The translations under genes and the position numbers were made by a program. Under the pieces are notes generated by a model. It was not told the origin of the DNA, made no database searches, and saw only the letters and a list, made by a program, of their open reading frames with translations. DNA of 11,967 bases from CAYZAK01 sp964476445 (lineage in GTDB: Bacteria; CG03; SLGR01; JAGXOG01). Shown one piece after another: positions 5,520-11,967 of this stretch (position 1 is the first letter of the stretch; each line of letters opens with the position of its first letter). The stretch lies in NCBI GenBank assembly GCA_964476445.1, contig CAYZAK010000048.1:1-11967 (forward strand), read 5' to 3'.

Positions 5520-7919
5520 ATGAATAAAGATAAAGATAATTCATTTGATATATCGAAATTACTTCCATTTTTTGTCCGCCATGTCGCCCACGAAATATTT
5601 TTTAACAGTCCGTCCGGGCGGATAATATACGCTAACGAATTTGCCTGTAAAAAGCTGGGATACCCCACAAAAGAGATAAAAAAACTACATGTTTCAAATT
5701 TAGACCCCCGGTTTTCCGACCGAAAAAGAGAAAAGACCTGGAATTATATAAAAAAATCCCAAAAAACAACTTTTCGGTCTGTTCACCGTACTAAATCGGG
5801 AGAGACTTATCCGGTCAGAATAACCAGTCATTATCTTAAATTCAATGGTAAAGAATATGAAGTTGCTTTTGCCAGGGATATTTCTCAAATCAATAAAATA
5901 GAAAAAAAACTAAAAAAAGAGAGAAACGCTTTAAAAGATTTGTTTGATCAGTACAACAGTGTTTTAGACACCGCGGCTATCTGGATAAATAAACTGGATT
6001 TAGAAGGTAATGTTGTCTACTGGAATCAGAAAGCTGAACAGATAAGCGGATACACCGCCGCGGAAGTAACCGGGCACGATAAGATATGGGAATGGCTTTA
6101 CCCTGATCCGGATTACCGGGAAAAAATAATTAAGAAAGTGGAAAAAATAATTCATAATAAAACAAAAGAAGAGGGGCTCAGGACCCAAATAAGAACAAAA
6201 TCCGGCGAATACCGTTACATCCGGTGGTATTCGAACAGTATCGTAGAAAGAGGTAAACTTGCCGGCAGTATAGCGCTGGGGTTAGATGTAACGGAAAAAA
6301 TAAGAGCTGAAGACAAAATTAAAAAAAGTGAAGAAAAATTCCGGACTTTATCGGAATCGGTCTCGGCGATAATATGGGAATATGATATTCAAAAAGACAG
6401 CTGGACTTATGTTTCCCCCCGCTCCGAAGATCTTTTAGGTTATAAACCCCGGGAGTGGACTGACCTTGATTTCTGGAAAGAACACATCCATCCCAAAGAC
6501 AGGGAGAAGGCGTTTAAGTACTGCATGGCTTGCTCTAAAAAATTAAAGGATCACGATTTTGAGTACCGGTTTATTAAGAAGAACAAGGATATTGTATGGC
6601 TGTATGACAGCGTAAATGTGGAAAGTGAAAAGGGAAAACCGGTAAAAATCAGAGGAACTATGCTGGACATAACGGAGAAAAAACAGGCCGAAAATTTTAT
6701 GAACAACCAGTTGCGTTTAAATAAATTAATTACCCGTATCTCTTCTAATTTTATTGAAGTCAACGGGGGAAATATAGATGAAAAAATAGACTGGATGTTA
6801 AAAAAATGCGGCCGCTTTTTTAATGCCGACCGGAGTTATTTTTTTCGGTTATCCGCTAATAGGCCTGTAAAATTCGGTATCTACGAATGGTGCGATGAGG
6901 GTACCCGGTCCCAAAAGGAAAAGAACCGGGAGTTTTCCCTTGACAATATGGAATGGTGCAGAAAAAAATTGGAGGACGAAAAAGTATTTTACCTCACCGA
7001 TCTTGATCGTCTTCCGCCGGAAGCTTCTAAAGAGAAAGAAATACTGAAAAAACAGAATATCAACTCTTTTTTGTGTATACCGGTAAAGGATAAAAAAGAA
7101 AATCTGCTGGGTTTCATCAGATTTGATTTTATCCGGTCTATAATGTCAATAGATAAAAAGCAGTTATCTCTTCTTGAAATACTGTCCAATGTCTTGGCCG
7201 ACGCCCTTGATAGCCTTAAAAACAAGAAGCGTTTGGTCCAGATCCAGAAAATGGAAAGCATGGGCCGTCTGGCCGGAGGAGTGGCTCACGAAATAAACAA
7301 TCCCCTGGGAAGCATACTGGCCACCGCCCAGCTTCTGCTTGAGGAAACCGGGGAGGATGACCCTGTATACGAAGATTTAAAAGTTATTGAAGAAGCGACA
7401 AAAAGAAGCGCGTCAATTGTAAAAAAACTTCTTAAATTTTCCAGGAAGGAATCGCAAAAAATAGAAAAAATAAATTTAAACCAAATAATTCAGAATGTTC
7501 TTTCCATGATCAACCGGCAGGTGGAATTTAAAGGTATCCATATTGAGACCGATCTAGCAGATGATCTCCCCCCGGTAGAGGCGGCCGGGCAAAATATGGT
7601 CCAGGTATTTTTAAATCTTCTTATAAACGCCCGGGATGCCATGCCGGAAGGTGGAACTGTAACTATAACCACAACCGATTATAAGAAGAGGGCAGACAGG
7701 TATGTTACAGCCTCTGTTAAAGATACGGGGACCGGGATTGAAGAGGATATACTTGGAAAACTTTTTGAGCCTTATTATACCACTAAAAAATCCGGAGCGG
7801 GAACCGGTCTGGGCCTTTCCATAGTTAAAAATATACTTACCGGGGTGGACGGGGAAATAGAAGTTGAGACCGAGCCGGGCAGGGGAAGTGAATTTAAAAT
7901 AAAAATACCGGTAGCTTAA
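5520..7919 (+). CDS. Soluble PAS-PAS-PAS-GAF sensor histidine kinase
   Basis: A 799-residue protein. It starts at ATG 5520 with only a weak GTGAG site. Domains in order: PAS1 about 18-125 (IIYANEFACKKLGY), PAS2 about 140-262 (VVYWNQKAEQISGYTAAEV, with a PAC-type end GLDVTEK), PAS3 about 270-387 (YVSPRSEDLLGYKPREW, DITEKKQ) and GAF about 395-568 (NINSFLCIPVKDKKENLLGF). The kinase core is 575-799: H-box GGVAHEINNPLGS with phospho-acceptor His590, N-box LLINARDAM with Asn703, G1 DTGTGI (735-740), F-box LFEPYYTTK (748-756) and G2 GTGLGL (761-766). All catalytic motifs are intact and of the NtrB-like class. No transmembrane helix is visible, so the signal is probably intracellular (redox, ligand or light). 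There is no receiver domain and no response regulator gene in the window. It probably shares a transcript with the transglutaminase-like gene upstream. Confidence 0.95.
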   Translation: MNKDKDNSFDISKLLPFFVRHVAHEIFFNSPSGRIIYANEFACKKLGYPTKEIKKLHVSNLDPRFSDRKREKTWNYIKKSQKTTFRSVHRTKSGETYPVRITSHYLKFNGKEYEVAFARDISQINKIEKKLKKERNALKDLFDQYNSVLDTAAIWINKLDLEGNVVYWNQKAEQISGYTAAEVTGHDKIWEWLYPDPDYREKIIKKVEKIIHNKTKEEGLRTQIRTKSGEYRYIRWYSNSIVERGKLAGSIALGLDVTEKIRAEDKIKKSEEKFRTLSESVSAIIWEYDIQKDSWTYVSPRSEDLLGYKPREWTDLDFWKEHIHPKDREKAFKYCMACSKKLKDHDFEYRFIKKNKDIVWLYDSVNVESEKGKPVKIRGTMLDITEKKQAENFMNNQLRLNKLITRISSNFIEVNGGNIDEKIDWMLKKCGRFFNADRSYFFRLSANRPVKFGIYEWCDEGTRSQKEKNREFSLDNMEWCRKKLEDEKVFYLTDLDRLPPEASKEKEILKKQNINSFLCIPVKDKKENLLGFIRFDFIRSIMSIDKKQLSLLEILSNVLADALDSLKNKKRLVQIQKMESMGRLAGGVAHEINNPLGSILATAQLLLEETGEDDPVYEDLKVIEEATKRSASIVKKLLKFSRKESQKIEKINLNQIIQNVLSMINRQVEFKGIHIETDLADDLPPVEAAGQNMVQVFLNLLINARDAMPEGGTVTITTTDYKKRADRYVTASVKDTGTGIEEDILGKLFEPYYTTKKSGAGTGLGLSIVKNILTGVDGEIEVETEPGRGSEFKIKIPVA

Positions 7920-7930
7920 TTTTTTTTAAC

Positions 7931-7980
7931 AAAGTTATTTTAAAGTGAGACCGGAGCTATATTAACGTTGAAATAACTTT
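7931..7980. repeat. 10 bp perfect inverted repeat with 30 bp spacer
   Basis: AAAGTTATTT at 7931-7940 and AAATAACTTT at 7971-7980 are exact reverse complements separated by 30 bp. The pair lies between the kinase stop (7919) and the CsgG-like gene (8055). Its right arm adjoins a weak -35/-10 pair, TTTAAA (7978-7983) and TAATAT (8000-8005). It could be an operator pair, or an RNA stem ending the kinase transcript. There is no T-run directly after it, so a classic terminator is unlikely. Confidence 0.5.
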
Positions 7981-8054
7981 AAATAAAATTAAAAAATTGT
8001 AATATATATCTGCTTGTAAAAAAATATCAGGAAATAGAGAGTGAGATTTAAAAA

Positions 8055-10790
8055 ATGTTTAAAAAATTAGTTCCATTTATATCAATTTTATTAATGGCCG
8101 GTTGTTCAACTACAGGAGTCAGTATACACAATTACCGTAAAGTAGCAGTTCTTGATACATCCGAAGATACTACGGGAGAACAATTTGCTTCTAAAATGAT
8201 TTCAGATATTATAGGTAAAAATTATTACCAGGTTATTGAACGGGATAAAATTCAGGAAGTTTTAGATGAGAGAAGATATCATGATTTAAAAGAAGGGGAT
8301 AAAGAAACGGTAATAGAGACCGGCCGACTTTTAGGAGCCGATGCTATAATTTTTACCGGTATAGATTCTTACAGCATTGAAAGCTACAAGGAAGAAGCTA
8401 AGATAAAAGAGCAGTTAAAAGAGGAGACCGAGCGGGCTACCACAACGGTACAAATAAAAGAAAAATCAGAGACCAAAGTGTCTGCCGGTCCGAATTACCG
8501 GGGTACCGGGGAGCTGGATAGTGAAATTCAAAATTTAGAACAGAACATAGATAGGCTCTTACGTGAGAAAACGGAACTTGAGGATGAGTATAGCCGGGCT
8601 GTTAAGGATAAGGAAGAACAACTTACCCGTATAAAAAACTCTTTAAAGATTAAAAAGAAAGAGTTAAGTAAACTAAAACAGGGGTATTTTGGGGAGAATT
8701 CAAACCATTTAGAATCCTTTTTGGAAAAAAGGGATGAACTCAAGGATACATATACTGTAAAGATTGAGCATAAATACGAACAGGTTGAGCAAAATGAGCA
8801 AGAATTAGCAAAATTAAGAAAAGAAAAACAGGAATTAAACAAAGATGTTGACTCAGAGAAGAACTATCTTAAAGAAAAAGCGGATAATCTTTCTGTTGAG
8901 AAAGATCAAATAGTTGAGGAGTACTCCCAAAAAATAGCCCAAAAGAACCAACAGATTGACAATATAAAAAAGACATTAGAAGAAGAACAAATAATTATTT
9001 CCGAAAAAATCAAAAATACTGATAGAGAAATTATTTCCCTGCGGGAACAGTTAAAAAATGCTAAATTAAAAAAGAACACTATAGAAAAAGAATACGGTGA
9101 AAAGTTAAAACATAATGTAAACAGTCTTAAAAAATTAAAACAGGAGTTAAAACAAAATAAGAACCGCAAACAGGAAGTGCAAAAAGGCTTAAACAGTGAA
9201 GTTAATGATTTAGTAAGCAGAATAGAAGATTTTTCCGCAAATAAATCTAAGGTAGAAAAGGATTACCGGCAGCAGATAGCCCAAAAAGAAAACCAGATCG
9301 AAAAGATAGAAGAGACCTTAGAAAACGCCGGCAAGACCGGACAGGGTAGAAATAATAATATACCCGGGTTAAAAAGAAAACTTACCCGGCTAATTGAGGA
9401 AAAAGAAGAACTTGAAAAAGAATATTCCGAGAGACTGAAAGAGAAGAATGGACGGCTCGAAGAGTTAAAAAATGCCAGAGCAAAAAAACAAGATGAGTCT
9501 CAAAATAAGCTAAAAGATTTTGATTCTGAAATTTCCGGGCTGGAATATCAGACAGAAAACGTAAGTAAGAAAAAAGAAAATTTAAAAATAGAATATGAAG
9601 ATAATTTAGCTCAAAAAACACAACAACTTGAAAACTTAAAACAAAAAATAAACTATAAAAAAAATGAAAACCAAAATTTAAAAGAAAAGTTAAATAGCCA
9701 GATTACCGATTTAGAGCAACAGTTAGATTTACTTTCCGAGGAAAGAGATAATTTTAAACAAGAGTATACCAAAAAAATAAATCAGAATGAATCCCAAGTT
9801 AAAAAAATAGAGGAAACCCTTCGGGAGGGTAGTTCGGATATATCTATCCGGCAAAATAAATTAGAAAAAGAGATAACTGCTTTACTTACTTTAATTGATA
9901 CTACAGTGAGGGACAAAAAGAAGTTAGAAGAAGAATACGAACAAAAATTATCTAAGATAGAAAAAAATATTGAAAATTTTAGAACAAACCGGGAAGATCA
10001 AAAATATAGAGCTGTAGAGAATCTCTATAATGAAGTTGAGTATTTAGAGCAACAATTAGATGAAATAATTTATGAAAAAGAAGAGTTAGAAGAAGAGTAT
10101 CTGAACAAGTTAACTGAAAAAGAAAAATTAGTTGAAAATTCAAAACAAACAAAACTGGCTAAAATGGAAGAAAGAGCTAAAATACAGGAAGCTAAAAGAA
10201 GAGAGGAAATGACAGCGGAAGAAAAAACAACTTCAGAGTTGGCCAGTGCTGAAAAGTCCACCAGAGAAATTCTTGTATCAAAAAACCAGCTTGCCAAGAA
10301 GGGGCATGTCAGCGCAAATATAAGGATGGTTGATGTTATGTCCGGAGAAATAATTACTTCCCGTACAGGTAACGAAGCAGTTATATATGTGGCCACCACA
10401 ACTCACCAGGCTCTTATGATGCCAGCCGATAGCTGGATACTTGAAGAACTTTCCGGTAATTTGGCCCAAACTTTCAGCTCTTCTATTGCGCCGGGCCGGA
10501 TCGGGGGGCGTAGAGTTCTTCATAAGGGAAAAGATGGCTATACTAAATTAGGAGTTAAATACGCTAGCCGGGGCCTGTGGATTGAAGCGGTAAAAGAATG
10601 GGAAAAAGCCCTTCAAATAGATCCGGATAATGCCTATGCCCTAAATAACCTGGGGGTTGCCCGGGAAAGAGATAGGGAATCCGATAAAGCTATAGAAAGT
10701 TATCAAAGAGCCTTGTTTTTAATCCCGGGAGAAAAAACTTTCATGCGAAATCTCTCCCGCGCCCGTATCGAAAAAGAAAATATTCGTTAA
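8055..10790 (+). CDS. CsgG-like lipoprotein split by long repeated coiled coil, with TPRs
   Basis: A 911-residue protein. It starts at ATG 8055 after a weak GTGAG. The signal peptide ends in the lipobox LMAGC (Cys17). Residues 27-107 look like the N-terminal half of a CsgG/LpoB-type domain: RKVAVLDTSEDTTGEQFASK, YYQVIERDKIQEVLDERR, TGRLLGADAIIFTGID. Residues about 110-745 are charged coiled coil, rich in Lys, Glu and Gln. Residues 748-813 (HVSANIRMVDVMSGEIITSR, then the helix ILEELSGNLAQTF) look like the missing second half of the same domain. Residues about 825-895 contain two TPRs (YASRGLWIEAVKEWEKALQI and NNLGVARERDRESDKAIESY). The coiled coil is a tandem array: an E-E/D-Y motif has its Tyr at 179, 233, 290, 347, 404, 457, 514, 571, 628 and 682. 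The location is probably the inner face of an outer membrane, with the coiled coil reaching into the periplasm; this is inferred from the CsgG family. Confidence 0.85.
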   Translation: MFKKLVPFISILLMAGCSTTGVSIHNYRKVAVLDTSEDTTGEQFASKMISDIIGKNYYQVIERDKIQEVLDERRYHDLKEGDKETVIETGRLLGADAIIFTGIDSYSIESYKEEAKIKEQLKEETERATTTVQIKEKSETKVSAGPNYRGTGELDSEIQNLEQNIDRLLREKTELEDEYSRAVKDKEEQLTRIKNSLKIKKKELSKLKQGYFGENSNHLESFLEKRDELKDTYTVKIEHKYEQVEQNEQELAKLRKEKQELNKDVDSEKNYLKEKADNLSVEKDQIVEEYSQKIAQKNQQIDNIKKTLEEEQIIISEKIKNTDREIISLREQLKNAKLKKNTIEKEYGEKLKHNVNSLKKLKQELKQNKNRKQEVQKGLNSEVNDLVSRIEDFSANKSKVEKDYRQQIAQKENQIEKIEETLENAGKTGQGRNNNIPGLKRKLTRLIEEKEELEKEYSERLKEKNGRLEELKNARAKKQDESQNKLKDFDSEISGLEYQTENVSKKKENLKIEYEDNLAQKTQQLENLKQKINYKKNENQNLKEKLNSQITDLEQQLDLLSEERDNFKQEYTKKINQNESQVKKIEETLREGSSDISIRQNKLEKEITALLTLIDTTVRDKKKLEEEYEQKLSKIEKNIENFRTNREDQKYRAVENLYNEVEYLEQQLDEIIYEKEELEEEYLNKLTEKEKLVENSKQTKLAKMEERAKIQEAKRREEMTAEEKTTSELASAEKSTREILVSKNQLAKKGHVSANIRMVDVMSGEIITSRTGNEAVIYVATTTHQALMMPADSWILEELSGNLAQTFSSSIAPGRIGGRRVLHKGKDGYTKLGVKYASRGLWIEAVKEWEKALQIDPDNAYALNNLGVARERDRESDKAIESYQRALFLIPGEKTFMRNLSRARIEKENIR
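8592..10101 (+). repeat. Ten tandem protein repeats, about 57 codons (171 bp) each
   Basis: Within the coiled coil the consensus is roughly KxxLExEYxxKLxxKxxQIExI, followed by a less conserved helix. The marker Tyr residues are spaced 54, 57, 57, 57, 53, 57, 57, 57 and 54 residues apart. Extra Gly/Asn-rich breaks (residues 208-216, 424-438, 590-596) fall at a similar phase, about 20-35 residues after the marker Tyr, suggesting helix ends there. At the DNA level the units are well diverged, so the array is old or selected at protein level. Boundaries are given from the first to the last marker Tyr codon. Confidence 0.85.
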
Positions 10791-10888
10791 TCATAGCTAT
10801 ATTTTTAATTAAAATATGAAAATAAAAACAGTTCAGAAAAGTTTTTACATAAAGATTATGCCCGGTTTTTTTATTTAGAGAAAGAATA

Positions 10889-11833
10889 ATGAATATAAAG
10901 AGAGCATTAAATATAAAAAATATCACTCTATTATTATTTATTGGAACATTTATATTTTCGGGGGCCTGCAATAAAAAAGAGACTGAAACGTCAAAAAGCT
11001 GGCCGGTAACAGTAGAACAAGCAACCGAAAAGTTGCTAGAAAGATTATCCAAAAAAGATAAAAATGCCATACGCAGTACTCCTAAGGATGACCTCACTAA
11101 ATTTCACTTTAATCTGGGTAGGCATATAAGAAATTCTTTCGGGTTATGGCAGGGTAATAGAGCATTACTTAAAGCAACTGGTAAACAGCATCCCGACGAT
11201 GCTTCTATGGTTATTATTGAAAATACGTGGGAACAATTAAATACTCAAGAAGTTATCATGACGGAAATGGAAATAATACGGATATTTATTTTAACGTTTA
11301 TAGGATTTATAATAATTTTGGCTAGCTGGGTATATTTAAGGACTAATTCTTTAGAAAAACAGCTCATGCCTTTAAAAGATATGCTAAACGGCAATACTTC
11401 TAAAAGTCTAATGATAGCAAAATTATCCGGTATATGGCAGTCGAAAAATGTTTTGATACGCAATATTAAGACAAGATACAGTAATGCCGTTGAAATTGCT
11501 ATAAAACATAATTTCCCCGCAAAGTGTACTATAAAAAAGGGGAAGGATGAACCTATAATCAATATCCCTAAAAATGGCTCCCGGTTCAAGAATGAAAAAA
11601 TTCCCCTCAGTGAATTAAAAAGTTACGGAAAATTACAGCTTACATTTCTTCCGGAAAAAGTTCACAGTAATATACGGCAACTCTTTAAGATAGGAGGACC
11701 GTATATAATAATTACAGAGACTAAAATTATTTTTCGTAATCAGTCTAAATTCGGCAAAAATCTCCGGAATATTCTTGACCCGAAAAAAATGGAGGAGGTA
11801 TTAAATTTAATAAAAGGAATTATTGAAAAGTAA
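10889..11833 (+). CDS. DUF6794-like lipoprotein with transmembrane helix and unknown C-terminal domain
   Basis: A 314-residue protein. It starts at ATG 10889 with a weak AGAGAAAG site. Residues 13-27 are hydrophobic and end in the lipobox FSGAC, predicting lipidation at Cys27. Residues 38-117 (WPVTVEQATEKLLERLSKKD, FHFNLGRHIRNSFGLWQGN, HPDDASMVIIENTWEQL) match what I recall of DUF6794, a small domain of unknown function. Residues 130-150 (IIRIFILTFIGFIIILASWVYL) form a transmembrane helix. Residues 155-314 would then be cytoplasmic if the lipidated end is outside. They carry no family I recognise (LSGIWQSKNVLIRNIKTRY, YGKLQLTFLPEKVHSN, GPYIIITETKIIF). A lipid anchor plus an internal transmembrane helix is unusual. 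Alternatively residues 13-27 may be an uncleaved first helix. The gene follows the CsgG-like gene after 98 bp on the same strand; readthrough is possible. Confidence 0.75.
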   Translation: MNIKRALNIKNITLLLFIGTFIFSGACNKKETETSKSWPVTVEQATEKLLERLSKKDKNAIRSTPKDDLTKFHFNLGRHIRNSFGLWQGNRALLKATGKQHPDDASMVIIENTWEQLNTQEVIMTEMEIIRIFILTFIGFIIILASWVYLRTNSLEKQLMPLKDMLNGNTSKSLMIAKLSGIWQSKNVLIRNIKTRYSNAVEIAIKHNFPAKCTIKKGKDEPIINIPKNGSRFKNEKIPLSELKSYGKLQLTFLPEKVHSNIRQLFKIGGPYIIITETKIIFRNQSKFGKNLRNILDPKKMEEVLNLIKGIIEK

Positions 11834-11908
11834 GAAGTCGTATAGTAAATTTTTATAATCGATAAAATATTTTTAGCATGAAAGATGTGTGGTATATGAT
11901 TGGTTTAA

Positions 11909-11967
11909 TGGGCACCGATTTTGTAAAATAGACACAAAAGAAGGAGGTGTTAAAAATGGAAAGAATA
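11909..11967 (+). mobile_element. Possible left end of an IS3-type element (partial)
   Basis: The sequence from TG at 11909 (TGGGCACCGATTTTG, then AAAATAGACAC) followed closely by a strong ribosome site and a short start codon leader resembles the left terminal inverted repeat of IS3-family elements. Only 59 bases are visible and the right end is outside the window, so the family call is a recollection of typical ends, not a proof. Confidence 0.35.
11956..11967 (+). CDS. Start of a gene cut by the right edge (possible IS3 orfA)
   Basis: ATG at 11956 follows AAGGAGGTG at 11941-11949, the strongest Shine-Dalgarno site in the window, at ideal spacing. Only four codons (MERI) are present. Such a start fits the first open reading frame of IS3-family transposases, which often begin ME-K/R-I, but four residues cannot identify a family. 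Confidence 0.6.

Noticed and set aside
5577..5606. RHVAHEIFF near the N-terminus of the kinase, resembling a second H-box
   Set aside because: It lacks the NNPL continuation and lies in the first PAS domain region; the true H-box is at residue 590 with the full motif.
8592..10101. CRISPR array or satellite DNA suggested by the regular 171 bp period
   Set aside because: The periodicity is at protein level within one long open frame; the DNA units are diverged and there are no constant repeats with unique spacers.
8528..10523. Long open frames on the minus strand opposite the coiled-coil gene
   Set aside because: They are Phe/Ser/Leu-rich mirror images of a Lys/Glu-rich repeat gene, with no ribosome sites or recognisable domains.
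10800..10820. AT-only palindrome after the CsgG-like gene as a terminator
   Set aside because: The stem is all A/T with a mismatch and has no following T-run, so it is expected by chance at this base composition.
10741..11097. Minus-strand 118-codon frame spanning the gap before the DUF6794 gene
   Set aside because: It overlaps two well-supported plus-strand genes and shows no recognisable motif or ribosome site.

Overview
The window is AT-rich (clearly more A/T than G/C by eye) and uses strong purine-rich Shine-Dalgarno sites beside weak ones. It encodes three predicted lipoproteins, one of them a CsgG-type protein of the kind normally placed in or under an outer membrane. Together with a NIF3/YqfO gene carrying the Firmicutes-style inserted domain and an IS256-family transposase, this suggests an anaerobic, low-GC, probably diderm member of the Firmicutes such as a Halanaerobiales relative. 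That placement is inference from style, not a search result. The absence of ribosomal or other marker genes limits it.

Layout from left to right. (1) Positions 1-375 hold the 5' part of a decayed IS256/Mutator-family insertion sequence on the minus strand. Its transposase frame is broken near the start and has an internal deletion. A 23-27 bp end-like repeat occurs twice. (2) Positions 431-2109 hold a translationally coupled pair: a small membrane protein resembling the C-terminal periplasmic part of the flagellar M-ring protein FliF, and a lipoprotein with two ankyrin repeats fused to a six-bladed kelch propeller. (3) Positions 2110-2445 are non-coding, with a hairpin, an isolated extended -10 promoter and at most a doubtful mini-ORF. 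(4) Positions 2446-3564, minus strand, encode the NIF3-like dinuclear metal protein. (5) Divergently, 3748-5484 encodes an unusual cytoplasmic transglutaminase/papain-fold-like protein. It is followed after 35 bp by a soluble PAS-PAS-PAS-GAF histidine kinase (5520-7919) with no response regulator beside it. (6) Positions 8055-10790 encode the most striking protein here: a lipoprotein whose CsgG-like domain appears to be interrupted by about 600 residues of coiled coil built from ten repeats with a 57-residue beat, followed by TPRs. (7) Positions 10889-11833 encode a lipoprotein with a DUF6794-like domain, a transmembrane helix and an unrecognised C-terminal domain. (8) The right edge looks like the left end of an IS3-type element, with a perfect Shine-Dalgarno site and the first four codons of its first ORF.

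The lipoproteins and the FliF-like protein share an envelope theme: CsgG, FliF ring-building modules, TPR, ankyrin, kelch and coiled coil. They may form an envelope-spanning or periplasm-spanning assembly. They are not in a single operon, so this is a hypothesis. The transglutaminase-like protein and the kinase may be one transcription unit coupling a cytoplasmic signal to a downstream regulator encoded elsewhere. No tRNA, rRNA, CRISPR array or canonical riboswitch was seen.
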